NCBI RefSeq assembly: GCF_021555175.1
Contig: NZ_JAKGRW010000054.1
Span: 1-64,000 of the forward strand
Length of the DNA: 64,000 bases
Reading direction: 5' to 3'
From: Nocardioides alcanivorans
Lineage (GTDB): Bacteria > Actinomycetota > Actinomycetes > Propionibacteriales > Nocardioidaceae
Shown: in pieces, positions 17,569 through 27,043 of the stretch
Numbering within the stretch: position 1 is the stretch's first letter
How the letters are laid out: each line of letters begins with the position of its first letter
Made by a program: the position numbers and the translations under genes
The notes under the pieces: model-generated
The model's input: only the letters and a program-made list of their open reading frames with translations
The model's database searches: none
What the model was told of the DNA's origin: nothing

Positions 17569-17916
17569 ATGAAGTACGCACTGCTGCTGATGGGCCACCT
17601 CAACGATCCGGCCTGCGGTGAGGAGGGAGGGGCGAGCCCGGAGCAGTTCTTCGCCTTCGACCAGGAGATCACGGATGCGGGCGTCGTGGTCAGCTCGTTC
17701 GCGCTCGAGGATCCTGAGCACGGGGCGATCGTGCGCAGCGACGACAACGGTGAGCGCATCGTCTCCTCAGGGCCCTTCGCGGAGGTCCAGGAGTTCGTCG
17801 GCGGGGGCTACATCATCGACGTGCCTGACCTTGACGCCGCCGTGGACTGGGCACGCCGCAGCCCCGGGTCCGCGCCCGGCGGACACGTCGAGATCCGTCC
17901 ACTCGCCCCGTACTGA
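17569..17916 (+). CDS. YCII-related (DGPF-type) protein
   Basis: Intact 115-residue YCII-fold protein. The typical start MKYALLLMGHLND and the family signature SSGPFAEVQEFVGGGYIID (here SGPF in place of the usual DGPF) are present. It lies 11 bases upstream of the ECF sigma gene, the arrangement seen for ECF42-type sigma factors, whose genes are regularly paired with DGPF/YCII genes. Its biochemical role is not established. Confidence 0.85.
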   Translation: MKYALLLMGHLNDPACGEEGGASPEQFFAFDQEITDAGVVVSSFALEDPEHGAIVRSDDNGERIVSSGPFAEVQEFVGGGYIIDVPDLDAAVDWARRSPGSAPGGHVEIRPLAPY

Positions 17917-17927
17917 GTCGGCAGCCC

Positions 17928-19178
17928 ATGACCGCGCAGAACGAGGTGCGCCGGGTCGTGGCCGCGATCGACCAAGATGTCCGGGCCCGCGTCCTGGGCT
18001 CCCTGGCACGCCGCTTCGGCGACCTCGACCTGGCCGAGGACATGTTGCAGGAGGCGTTGGCCCAGGCCCTGCGAACCTGGCCCGAGCGTGGGGTCCCGGC
18101 CGTGCCCGAGGCTTGGCTGCACACCACCGCCAAGCGGAAGGCACTCGACGTCGTACGCCGCGAGGCCGTGCTCGCCCGCAAGCTCGCTGAGCTCCGGATC
18201 CAGGAGGAGAGGCACGAGACTGCCCCGGCCGGAGCAGTACCGGATGACCGGCTCGGGCTCTTCTTCGCCTGTTGCCATCCGGTGCTGGCTCCGGAGGACC
18301 GGGTTGCCCTCACCCTCCGCTTCCTGGCTGGTCTCAGTACTGCGGAAGTGGCGCACGCGCTCCTCGTCCCGGTGCCGACGATGCAACAGCGGATCGTGCG
18401 GGCCAAGAAGCGGATCCGCACTCTCGGGGTCACCTTCGAGAGTCCGCGGCCGGAGGAGCTGCCGGCGCGGTTGCGTGGCGTGCAGCGAGTCATCTACCTG
18501 CTCTACGCGGAGGGATTCGCCCGCTCCGCGGGGAGCGAGCACATTCGTGACGACCTGACGACGGAGGCGATCCGTCTGGCAAGAGTGCTTCGAGAGCTGA
18601 TGCCGTCGACGACGGAGGTCATCGGCCTGCTCGCCCTCCTCGTCCTGACCGAGGCGCGGCGTCCGGCGCGGACCGGCCCAGACGGACAGCCAGTACCACT
18701 GTCGGATCAGCAACGGACCCTGTGGCGCGCCGACCTGGTGAGGGAAGGAGTCCAGTTGGCCGAGGTTGCGGCGGCCGGACCGGAACCGGGGGCCTACTCG
18801 ATCCAGGCCGCGATCGCCGCCGTGCACGCCGAAGCCGCCAGTTTCGAGGAGACCGACTGGGCACAGATAGTGGTTCTCTACCGGCTCCTGTCCGCCCACG
18901 AGCCGAACCCGGTGGTTCAACTTGGAGCGGCAGTGGCGCTCGGGCGTGCACACGGTCCCGCCGTGGGCCTGGAGCGGCTCGACGAATTGGCGGTCGAGCC
19001 CACGCTGGATCGCTATCGACCCTTCCACGTCGCCCGTGCCACGACCCTGGCGGAGCTGGGTGAGGTGGAGCGCGCCTCGCGGGCCTATCAACGTGCCCTG
19101 GAACTGCCCGGCAACGATGCGGAGGACCGGTTCCTGTTGGCGGCGCTGGCGGGACTGGACGAGAGCATGGGCCCCTGA
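17928..19178 (+). CDS. ECF42-like RNA polymerase sigma factor with C-terminal helical extension
   Basis: Intact 416-residue extracytoplasmic-function sigma factor. Region 2 is near residues 20-75 (RRFGDLDLAEDMLQEALAQA) and region 4 near 120-165 (ALTLRFLAGLSTAEVAHALL and PTMQQRIVRAKKRI). A long DUF6596/TPR-like extension follows (YAEGFARSAG, then EPGAYSIQAAIAAVHAEA). This architecture plus the upstream YCII gene fits the ECF42 group, which lacks a classical anti-sigma factor. Its target promoters cannot be told from here. Confidence 0.88.
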   Translation: MTAQNEVRRVVAAIDQDVRARVLGSLARRFGDLDLAEDMLQEALAQALRTWPERGVPAVPEAWLHTTAKRKALDVVRREAVLARKLAELRIQEERHETAPAGAVPDDRLGLFFACCHPVLAPEDRVALTLRFLAGLSTAEVAHALLVPVPTMQQRIVRAKKRIRTLGVTFESPRPEELPARLRGVQRVIYLLYAEGFARSAGSEHIRDDLTTEAIRLARVLRELMPSTTEVIGLLALLVLTEARRPARTGPDGQPVPLSDQQRTLWRADLVREGVQLAEVAAAGPEPGAYSIQAAIAAVHAEAASFEETDWAQIVVLYRLLSAHEPNPVVQLGAAVALGRAHGPAVGLERLDELAVEPTLDRYRPFHVARATTLAELGEVERASRAYQRALELPGNDAEDRFLLAALAGLDESMGP

Positions 19179-19214
19179 AGGCGGAGAGCGCCGGCGGCAG
19201 GCCATGATGAAGGC

Positions 19215-19805
19215 ATGAGCACCAAGCCACGCTGGTTCACCGACACGAAGGACGGGCACTCCCAGTGGTACATCGAGCGCTTCCGCACGATGGCCGCCGA
19301 GGGCGTCGATCTCGACGGTGAGGCCCGCACGATCGACGCCATGCTGCCCCGCGGATCCCGAGTGCTCGACGGGGGATGTGGCCCGGGCCGCCTTGGTGGC
19401 GAGTTGCACCGGCGGGGTCACGTCGTCGTCGGCGTCGACGTGGACCCGGAGCTGATCGCGGCTGCCGAGGACGACCACCCGGGTCCGCGGTGGCTCGTCG
19501 GGGACCTGGCGGAGTTGGACCTCGCGGACGAGGAGCCCTTCGACCTGGCCGTCGTGGCCGGCAACGTGATGCTCTTCGTGGCGCCCGGGACCGAGCGTCG
19601 GGTCCTCGAGCGGTTGGCGGCCCATGTGCGTCCCGGTGGCCGCATCGTGATCGGCTTCCGACGTGCGGAGGAGTACTCCTACGGGCGGTTCGACGCCGAC
19701 ATCACCGCAGCGGGCCTGCGGCTCGAGCATCGTTTCTCGACGTGGGACCTAGAACCCTTCAGTCGGGAGTCCGACTTCGCAGTCAGCGTCCTGCGCACGC
19801 CCTGA
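19215..19805 (+). CDS. Class I SAM-dependent methyltransferase
   Basis: Intact 196-residue Rossmann methyltransferase. Motif I is VLDGGCGPGRLGGEL (residues about 49-63), with acidic motif II in VVGVDVDPELI and the motif IV region DLAVVAGNVMLFV. It is close to the typical minimal size for this class. The substrate is unknown. It may share a transcript with the ECF sigma gene, 37 bases upstream. It is followed immediately by the repeat cluster at 19806. Confidence 0.82.
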   Translation: MSTKPRWFTDTKDGHSQWYIERFRTMAAEGVDLDGEARTIDAMLPRGSRVLDGGCGPGRLGGELHRRGHVVVGVDVDPELIAAAEDDHPGPRWLVGDLAELDLADEEPFDLAVVAGNVMLFVAPGTERRVLERLAAHVRPGGRIVIGFRRAEEYSYGRFDADITAAGLRLEHRFSTWDLEPFSRESDFAVSVLRTP

Positions 19806-19980
19806 CGAACCTTCACTCAGAACGCGCGAACCTTCACTCGGAACGCGCGAACCTTCACTCAGAACGCGCGAACCTTCACTCAGAACGCGCGAACCTTCAA
19901 TTCCGCGACAACGCGGCATCCAACTGAAGGTTCGCGGGCTCTCACTGAAGGTTCGCGCGCTCCAGGTGAAGGTTCGCGGG
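19806..19980. repeat. CGAACCTTCA repeat cluster: tandem 21-mers plus inverted copies
   Basis: It begins right after a methyltransferase stop codon. Four 21-base units starting CGAACCTTCACTC (19806, 19827, 19848, 19869) are followed by a fifth partial copy at 19890. After about 30 unrelated bases come three inverted copies of TGAAGGTTCGCG (about 19924, 19944, 19966). The next gene on the right is convergent. The same core occurs at 31912. There are no spacers of CRISPR type. Confidence 0.9.
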
Positions 19981-19986
19981 GCGGGG

Positions 19987-21203
19987 TCAGCGGCGGAGGA
20001 GGCCCTTCGCCACGTGGGTCACCTGCACCTCGTTGGAGCCGGCGTGGATCATCAACGACTTCGCGTCCCGGGCGAGCTGTTCGACCCGGTACTCGGCCAT
20101 GTAGCCGTTGCCGCCGAAGAGTTGCACCGCCTCCATGGCCACCTCGGTGGCTGCGCGCGACGAATAGAGCTTCATCGCAGAAGCCTCGGCGATGTCCATG
20201 GCCCCCGTGCGTTGGGCGTGCAGTCCCTTGAAGACCATGTTCTGCACGTTGACGCGGGCGATCTCCATCTCGGCCAGCTTCAGCTGGATCAGCTGGAACT
20301 GGCTGATCGGCTGGCCCCACAGCTCGCGCTGCTTGGCATAGTCGATGGAGAGCCGTTGGCACTCCTCGATGATGCCGAGGGCGAGCGTGGCGATGCCGAC
20401 GCGTTCGCCGATGAAGTTCTTCCGCGCCGACTCACGGCCGTCGGAGCCGGGCTTGCCGGCCAGCAGCCGGTCAGCGCCGACCTTGACGTGGTCGAAGAAG
20501 AGCTGCCCGGTGGGGAGGACGACATGCCCATCTTCTTGAAGGGCTTCGACCGAGTGAGTCCCTCCATGTCGGCGTCGAGAACGAAGATGAGCACCGGCTG
20601 CTTGCGGCGGTCGGGTTCGGAGCCGTCGTCGAGCTTGCAGTAGACGATGATCGTGTCGGCATACGGGCCGTTGGAGATGAAGGTCTTCTGGCCGTTGATC
20701 ACCCAGCCGCCGTTGCCGTCGGGCTTGGCCGTCGTACGCATGCCGCCGAAGGCGTCCGAGCCGGCGTCCGGCTCGGTGATCGCCCACGCGCCGATCTTGG
20801 CCAGGGTCATCACGTCGCGGGCCCAACGCCTGCGCTGTTCGACGGTGCCGAGCGAGTTGATGGTCCCGCCGACCATGCCTGCAGAGATCCCGATCGCGGT
20901 CGGGATGCCGAGGCCGACCTTGGCGAGCTCGATGTTGGCGATCGGGCCACCGCCGACCCCACCCTCGGGCTGCGGCTCGTCGAACGCCTCGCCAGCGGCG
21001 GCGGCCTCGTCGCGGCGGATCTGCCACTCGAAGTACTCAGCTGCGGCCTCGTCGAGACCGAACGCCTTGTAGAACTTGCGGGAGATCTCGTACGGCGGCA
21101 GGCCCTCGTGCTCGAGGTCGTCCTGGAGCGGACGGATCTCCTTGTCGACGAAGCTGCGGACGGCGTCGCGGAACGCGAGCTCTTCCTCAGTCCACGCGTA
21201 CAC
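19987..21203 (-). CDS. Acyl-CoA dehydrogenase, one frameshift
   Basis: FAD-dependent acyl-CoA dehydrogenase of about 405 residues. The GTG at 21203 opens VYAWTEEELAFRDAVRSF. The family signatures are WAITEPDAGSDAFGGM near residue 150 and a C-terminal block with QLFGGNGYMAEYRVEQLARD and HAGSNEVQVTHVAKGLL. The frame breaks near 20515: GGGG on the plus strand needs one more G (SSSPTGQLFFDHVKVG). It lies 11 bases after fadA5 on the same strand, so a beta-oxidation role with FadA5 is likely. I could not tie it to a named FadE. Confidence 0.85.
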
Positions 21204-21214
21204 GGCGACTGACC

Positions 21215-22377
21215 TCAGATCCGCTCGATGATGGTGGCCGAGGCCTGGGCGCCGCCAGCGCACATCGACACCAGTGCGGTGCTCGCGTCGCGGCGCTCGA
21301 GCTCGTGCAGCGCGGTGGTGAGCAGGCGGGTCCCGGTGGAGCCGACCGGGTGGCCGATCGCGATCGCCCCGCCGTTGACGTTGTACTTGTCTGCCGGGAC
21401 GTCGTGGACCTTGGCCCACGACATGACGACCGAGGCGAAGGCTTCGTTGACCTCGCAGAGGTCGATGTCGGCGATGCTCATGCCGGAGTCCTTGAGGGCC
21501 TTCTCGGTGGCCTGGACCGGACCGTCGAGGTGGTAGTAGGGGTCGGCGCCGACGAGGCAGGACGTGATGATCCGGGCGCGGGGCTTGAGGCCGAGGCTCA
21601 GGGCCAGCTCCTCGTCCATGAGGAGGATCGCCGACGTGCCGTCGGAGATCTGCGAGGAGGAGCCGGCGGTGTGGATGCCGCCTTCAAGCACGGGCTTCAG
21701 CTTGGCCAGACCCTCGAGGGTGGTCTCGCGGAGGCCCTGGTCCTGGGTGACGGTGCGCGTCTCGCCAGTGGGCTTGCCCTCGGCGTCGAGCACCGGGGCC
21801 TCGATGGCGAAGATCTCGCGGTCGAAGCGACCCTCGTCGACGGCGATGCGCGCCTTCTGCTGGGAGGCGAGTCCGAAGGCGTCCACCTCGGCGCGGTCGA
21901 AGCCACGGTTTGCGGCGATGCGGTCTGCAGCGGAGAACTGGTCCGGCAGGTCGATGTTCCAGGAGTCGGGGCGCGGGTCACCGAAGCCGGGGGCACGCTG
22001 CTGCCGAGCGGGATGCGGCTCATCGACTCGACGCCACACGCGACGCCGGCCTTGATGGCGCCGGCGGCGATCATCGAGTTGATGAGGTGGGTCGCCTGCT
22101 GGGCCGACGAGCACTGGGCATCGATCACGGTCGAGGCGGTGTGATTGGCCAGGCCGGCGTGCATCCAGGCGCGACGGACCATGTTGTTGGACTGTTCGCC
22201 TGCCTGGGTGACGCAGCCGCCGATGACCTGCTCGATGAGGTCGGAGTCGACGCCCGCGCGCTTGAGGACCTCGGTCTGAGCGGCACCGAGCAGCTCAGCC
22301 GGGTGGATGCCGGCGAGCCATCCGCCGCGCTTGCCCTGCGGGGAACGCACTGCTTCGACGATGACGGGGTTGCCCAT
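21215..22377 (-). CDS. fadA5: FadA5-type steroid thiolase, one frameshift
   Basis: Acetyl-CoA acetyltransferase of about 387 residues that thiolytically shortens the steroid side chain. Conserved with FadA5 are VIVEAVRSPQGKRGGWLAG, IGGCVTQAGEQSNNM, the nucleophile loop TVIDAQCSSAQQATH (Cys near 90), NEAFASVV, AIGHPVGSTG and the second Cys in SMCAGGAQ. The frame breaks near 21990, where GGGGG needs a sixth G (SVPPGFGDPRPDSWNIDLP). It is divergent from cyp125, as Rv3546 is from Rv3545c. KstR-like boxes lie in the shared promoter. Confidence 0.92.
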
Positions 22378-22438
22378 GGATGCCTCACTCGCTCGGTGCT
22401 GGCGGCCCCATTCGCTGCGGGGCCCGGTCCAGCGAAAG

Positions 22439-22452
22439 TAGAACACGTTCCT
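22439..22452. promoter_or_regulatory. KstR-like operator near fadA5
   Basis: TAGAACACGTTCCT matches TnnAACnnGTTnnA except for the final base. It lies 62 bases upstream of the fadA5 start. Confidence 0.65.
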
Positions 22453-22536
22453 CGCCGCGACAACTTTGGGTCCCGGTCAGGAAATTGGCTCGGCGTGGCC
22501 CTTCCAAACAAACCGTTGGTATGTAACCATCATCAC

Positions 22537-22550
22537 TAGAACGTGTTGCA
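22537..22550. promoter_or_regulatory. KstR operator upstream of cyp125
   Basis: TAGAACGTGTTGCA is a full match to the KstR consensus TnnAACnnGTTnnA. It lies 21 bases upstream of the cyp125 GTG. Confidence 0.8.
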
Positions 22551-22570
22551 GAAACGTTGGAGGAAGCACC

Positions 22571-23804
22571 GTGACCATTTCCCCCGACCTATGACGGTCT
22601 GGACCTGACCGACCCCGCGCAGATGGAGCAGGCCGTCCCGCACGAGGTCTTCAAGCAACTGCGCCAGAACTCGCCCGTGGTGTGGGTGGAGCAGGAGCCC
22701 GAGGCGCGCGCCGGCTTCTTGGACACCGGCTACTGGGCGGTGACCAAGCATGCCGACATCGCGGCGATCTCGAAGAACAGCAAGGACTTCTCCACCGCCA
22801 AGAACGGCGTCATCGTGCGCTTCGCGCCCGACATGACCCGCGAGCAGGTGGAGCTCCAGGGCGCAATGCTCATCCACCACGACCCGCCGTCACACACGGC
22901 GATGCGCCAGGTCATCTCGCGCGGCTTCACGCCGCGTGCCATTGCGCGGATCGAGGACGCGCTCAAGGAGCGTGCCGAGAAGATCGTCGACGCGGCCCTG
23001 GCCAAGGGATCGGGCAACTTCGTCGAGGATCTCGCCTCCGAGCTCCCGCTGCAGGCGATCGCGGAGCTGCTCGGCGTGCCGCAGGAGGAGCGCGGCAAGC
23101 TCTTCGACTGGTCCAACCAGATGCTCGCCTACGACGACCCCGAGGTCGAGGGCGACGAGGCCATCGCCGCTGCCGAGATTCTCGGCTACGCGATGATGCT
23201 CGCCGACGACCGTCGCAAGAACCCGCAGGACGACATCGTCACCAAGCTGGTGACCGCTGACGTGGACGGCCATGCCCTGACCGACGACGAGTTCGGCTTC
23301 TTCGTGATCCTCCTCGCTGTGGCGGGCAACGAGACCACGCGCAACGCGATCACGCACGGCATGATGGCGTTCCTCGAGCACCCGGAGCAGTGGGAGCTCT
23401 ACAAGGCGGAGCGACCCGCGACCATGGTCGACGAGGTCGTTCGCTGGGCCACTCCAGTGAGTGTCTTCCAGCGCACCGCGATCAACGACGTCACGGTCGG
23501 TGACCAGCTGGTCAAGGCCGGCGACCGCGTGCTCATGTTCTACACCAGCGGAAACTTCGACGAGGACGTCTTCGAGGACCCGTTCACCTTCGACATCACG
23601 CGGGAGAACAACCCGCAGCTCGGGTTCGGCGGTCACGGTGCGCACTACTGCATCGGCGCCAACCTGGCCCGCAAGGAGATCGACATCATGTTCAACACGA
23701 TCGCCGACAAGATTCCCAACATCAGCGCTGTCGGCACCCCGCGCAGGCTGCGCAGTGGCTGGATCAACGGCATCAAGGACCTGAACGCCACCTACACGGG
23801 CTGA
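22571..23804 (+). CDS. cyp125: Cytochrome P450 CYP125 (sterol C26/27 hydroxylase), indel near the start
   Basis: P450 of about 410 residues that oxidises the sterol side-chain terminus. The start GTG at 22571 opens VTISP; CCCCC should probably be four C, giving the family opening ISPTYDGLDLTDPAQ. The I-helix is AVAGNETTRNAITHGM, the ExxR motif lies in the helical block before it, and the heme ligand loop is FGGHGAHYCIGANLAR. The sequence also has IHHDPPSHTAMRQVISRGF. It is divergent from fadA5 with an exact KstR operator between them, so sterol-induced expression is expected. Confidence 0.93.
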
Positions 23805-23819
23805 CCCGGGCGGCAGGCT

Positions 23820-23854
23820 GAGGCCGGTACTTGGTTTCCCCAGGTACCGGCCTC
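23820..23854 (+). terminator. Hairpin after cyp125
   Basis: GAGGCCGGTAC pairs with GTACCGGCCTC, and the stem extends inward through a G-T pair. It lies 15 bases after the cyp125 stop. Confidence 0.8.
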
Positions 23855-23975
23855 CGTCGTTTCAGGGCCCGCCGACGAGGCACGGTCGGAGACAAGCGAG
23901 AACTGCCTCCGAAAGACACCGTCGAGATCGAGGGACCTCAGCATCACCAGATCGCCAAGCGGCGCCACCCGCGGG

Positions 23976-24926
23976 TCAGCGAAGCCGGATCTTCTTGGAC
24001 GACTTCGCTCCCTGGGAGTTCACCACGATCTTGGCCGTGCCCTTGTGGCCCGGCGCGACGCGCATTCGCACCTTCACCTTGCGGCTCTTTCCGGGCTTGA
24101 GCTTGCCGATCTTGGCGACCTTCGACGTCACCTTCTTGCCCTTCACCTTGACCTTGACCTTCGGGGCCGTGACGCGCTGGTTCTTGTTGGTGACCTTGAC
24201 CTTGATCTGCTGCCAGCGCTTGACCTTGGCCTTGACCTTGCCGGGTGCCTTGACCTTGAAGTTCGGCTTGTCGAGCACAGCAGTCAGACCATCGCTGGTG
24301 CGGCCGTCGAACTGGACGACGTAGGGGTCGGACCCTTCGGGCTCGATGCGCCAGGTCTGTGCGTAGGCACAGTCGAACATGTCCTGCTTCGCCAGGTCCT
24401 CTCGGAAGTGGATCAGCTCCATCGACGCCCCGTTGCGCTTGAGGCCGGGTGCGTGGGTGCCGTAGGCATACCAGTAGACGGTGGTCTCCCAGGGGGACTG
24501 GCACCAGGTGCCGTCGGGAGTCACCTTTCCCAGGGCAACGATCACCATCGAGTCGAGGGTCGGGGTCGGCTTGCCGCGGAGCTTCACCTTCGCGCTGATC
24601 GTGCCGCGCACCAGGTCCTGGGTGATGGTCGCAGCGGCCAGCCGCTGGGGCAGCGGGGTGCTCGGGGTCGATGGCGTGCCGACGGGCAGGGTCACGCCCA
24701 CCCGCTGCTTGACGGGCCACTTGCCCTTGCGTTCTGCCGTGGTTCGCAGGCGAGCTGCCTGTGACATGGGGGCGGCGTGGGCATGTGCGCTCGCGGCTGG
24801 TGCATCGGCGCCGGGTGGCGGAGCACTGTCAGCGGCGACCGATGCGGCCGGGGTCAGCGCGACGAGCGAGACGGCCAGGGCGATGACGAGGCCGAGAGCG
24901 GTGGGTTGACGAGGTGGCATGTGCAC
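23976..24926 (-). CDS. Secreted Lys-rich protein of unknown function
   Basis: Intact 316-residue exported protein. The GTG at 24926 follows GGAGG and gives a signal peptide (ALGLVIALAVSLVALTPAAS). After a Pro/Ala linker there is a globular region with two or three Cys (DGTWCQSPW, MFDCAYAQTW). The C-terminal 100 residues have a repeating KVKVK pattern ending in KLKPGKSRKVKVRMRV, which resembles CARDB/APHP-type Ig-like cell-surface domains. No catalytic motif is visible. It is convergent with cyp125. Confidence 0.7.
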   Translation of the reverse strand: MHMPPRQPTALGLVIALAVSLVALTPAASVAADSAPPPGADAPAASAHAHAAPMSQAARLRTTAERKGKWPVKQRVGVTLPVGTPSTPSTPLPQRLAAATITQDLVRGTISAKVKLRGKPTPTLDSMVIVALGKVTPDGTWCQSPWETTVYWYAYGTHAPGLKRNGASMELIHFREDLAKQDMFDCAYAQTWRIEPEGSDPYVVQFDGRTSDGLTAVLDKPNFKVKAPGKVKAKVKRWQQIKVKVTNKNQRVTAPKVKVKVKGKKVTSKVAKIGKLKPGKSRKVKVRMRVAPGHKGTAKIVVNSQGAKSSKKIRLR

Positions 24927-25012
24927 GGGATCCTCCGAAAGTCCGAGTTGGGGAGATCATGTCCACCTTCGGACGGAATATTCCTCGTCTCGGTTCCCGG
25001 CATCCGCGACGA

Positions 25013-25780
25013 TCAGGTGCGCTCGGTGAGGATGATGGGCTCGTCCTCGGTGATGGCGATGGTGTGCTCCATGTGGGCACCACGGGAGCCGTCGGCGGAG
25101 CGCAGCGTCCAGCCGTCCTTGTCGGTGTAGATCTCGTCGGTCGTGTGCAGGAACCACGGCTCGATCGCGATCACGAGACCCGGCTTCAGCGGATAGCCGC
25201 GGCCGGGGCGGCCGTCGTTGGCCACGTGCGGGTCACCGTGCATGGTGCGGCCGACGCCGTGGCCGCCGAACTGGAGGTTGACCTTCAGCCCGGCCTCGCG
25301 CGCGACCGAACCGATCGCTGCGGAGATGTCCCCCATCTTGTTGCCCGCGCGGGCCGCGGCGATGCCGGCGTCCAGCGCGCGTGTGGTGGTGTCGATCAGC
25401 GCGACGTCCTCCGGCCGGGGTGTGCCCACGACCACGGAGAGCGCGGAGTCCGAGACCCAGCCGTCGACCGCGCAGGCGAAGTCGAGACTCACCAGATCGC
25501 CGTCGGCGAGCACGTAGTCATGGGGGAGCCCGTGCAGCACCGCGTCGTTGACCGACGTGCACAGCACCTTGCCGAAGGGAGAGGCGCCGAAGGAAGGGTG
25601 GTAGTCGATGTAGCACGACTCCGCGCCGCGATCGCGGATCATCTGGTGGGCCAGCTCGTCGAGCTCCAGCAGGTTGACGCCGACATCTGCCTTCGCAGCG
25701 AGCGCGGTGAGGACCTCACCGACGAAGCGCCCGGCAGGACGCATCTCGTCGATCTGTGCTGGAGTGCGGAGCTCGATCAT
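25013..25780 (-). CDS. map: Type I methionine aminopeptidase
   Basis: Intact 255-residue metallopeptidase removing N-terminal Met. The start at 25780 gives MIELRTPAQIDEM. The metal ligands are visible: D in LVSLDFAC and D in GWVSDSALSV, H in GGHGVGRTMHGDP, E in IAIEPWF and E in AHMEHTIAI. It lies alone between the secreted protein gene and the thiolase genes on the same strand. Actinobacteria often carry two paralogues; this one is a full-length MetAP1a form without an extension. Confidence 0.9.
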   Translation of the reverse strand: MIELRTPAQIDEMRPAGRFVGEVLTALAAKADVGVNLLELDELAHQMIRDRGAESCYIDYHPSFGASPFGKVLCTSVNDAVLHGLPHDYVLADGDLVSLDFACAVDGWVSDSALSVVVGTPRPEDVALIDTTTRALDAGIAAARAGNKMGDISAAIGSVAREAGLKVNLQFGGHGVGRTMHGDPHVANDGRPGRGYPLKPGLVIAIEPWFLHTTDEIYTDKDGWTLRSADGSRGAHMEHTIAITEDEPIILTERT

Positions 25781-25883
25781 GCGGTCGAGCCTAAGCCCGT
25801 CGAGACACGCCCGCCGAAATGGGGCGGACGCCCCGTGACCACGGCGTGAGGGCGTCGTGGCCACGAGGCGTCCAGAGGAGTGC

Positions 25884-27043
25884 TCAGGCAGGCTTGTCCT
25901 TGCCCAGCACCCACATCGCGAAGAACTGCGATCCGCCGCCGTAGGCGTGACCCAAGGAGCGACGTACGCCGTCGATCTGGTGCTCACCGGCAGCGCCGCG
26001 CACCTGCAGCGCGGCTTCGGCGAAGCGGAGCATGCCCGAGGCGCCGATCGGGTTGGAGGAGAGTACGCCGCCACTGGAGTTCACCGGCAGCTTGCCCGTC
26101 ATCGCCGTTGCACCGGACTCGGTCAGCTTCCAGCCCTCGCCCTCGGCCGCGAAGCCGAGGTTCTCCATCCACATCGGCTCGAACCACGCGAACGGCACGT
26201 AGATCTCCGCCGCGTCGATCTCCTCGAGGGGATGGGTGATGCCGGCCTGCTTCCACAGCGCGGCAGCAGCTTCGCGGCCGGCACGCGGGTTCACCTGGTC
26301 GCGCTCGGAGGCGGTGGTCGGCTCCGAGCGCATGACGGTGCCGTGGATCCACGCCGGGTTCGCGATCGACGACGCGGTGTCGGCGTCGGCGATGACCATG
26401 GCGCAGGCGCCGTCGGAGGAGGGGCAGGTCTCGTCGTAGTGGATCGGGTCCCACAGCATCGTGGAGGCCAGGACCGACTCGACCGTGGTGCCTTCGTTGT
26501 GCAGGTGCGCGTAGGGGTTCTTGAGCGCGTTGGTGCGGTCCTTGGCGGCCACGATGGCACCGATGTGACTCGGTGCGCCGGAGCGGCGGATGTAGGAGCG
26601 CACGTGCGGTGCGAAGTAGCCGCCAGCACCGGCATGGACCGGCATGATGAACGGCACCGGCACCGAGAGCGCCCACATCGCGTTGGACTCCGACTGCTTC
26701 TCGAAGGAGACCGTCAGCACCCGCTTGTGCACCCCGGCCTGCACCAGGGAGGCCGCGACGATCGCCGTCGAGCCCCCACCGAACCTGCGGTGTGCACCCG
26801 GATGAGCGGCTTCCCGGCAGCCCCCAGGGCCTCGGCGAGATAGAGCTCGGGCATCATGACGCCCTCGAACAGGTCCGGGGCCTTGCCGACGACGATCGCG
26901 TCGATGTCGTCGAAGCCCACACCAGCATCGGCGAGGGCCCGGTCGATCGCCTCTCGGCACAGTCCCGCGATGGAGACGTCGTCGCGCTTGGCCCGGTGGT
27001 GGGTCTGTCCCACACCGATCACGGCGGCCGGCTGCTTGGCCAT
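25884..27043 (-). CDS. Lipid-transfer/SCP-X-type thiolase (Ltp3-like), one frameshift
   Basis: Thiolase-fold protein of about 386 residues after repair. The start MAKQPAAVIGVGQTHHRAK overlaps the preceding gene's stop by one base. It has the SCP-X-type thiolase pattern (VHTAGSVGGSTAIVAASLVQ) in place of a Cys nucleophile loop, and ends with SLGHAYGGGSQFFAMWVL. The frame breaks near 26778: CCCCC needs a sixth base. In position it corresponds to Ltp3 (Rv3523) in the Rv3521-Rv3523 block. With a DUF35 partner such proteins catalyse retro-aldol cleavage of steroid side chains; which side chain is inference. Confidence 0.78.

Noticed and set aside
19806..19980. CRISPR array
   Set aside because: Repeats are directly adjacent with no unique spacers, some copies are inverted, and no cas genes are present.
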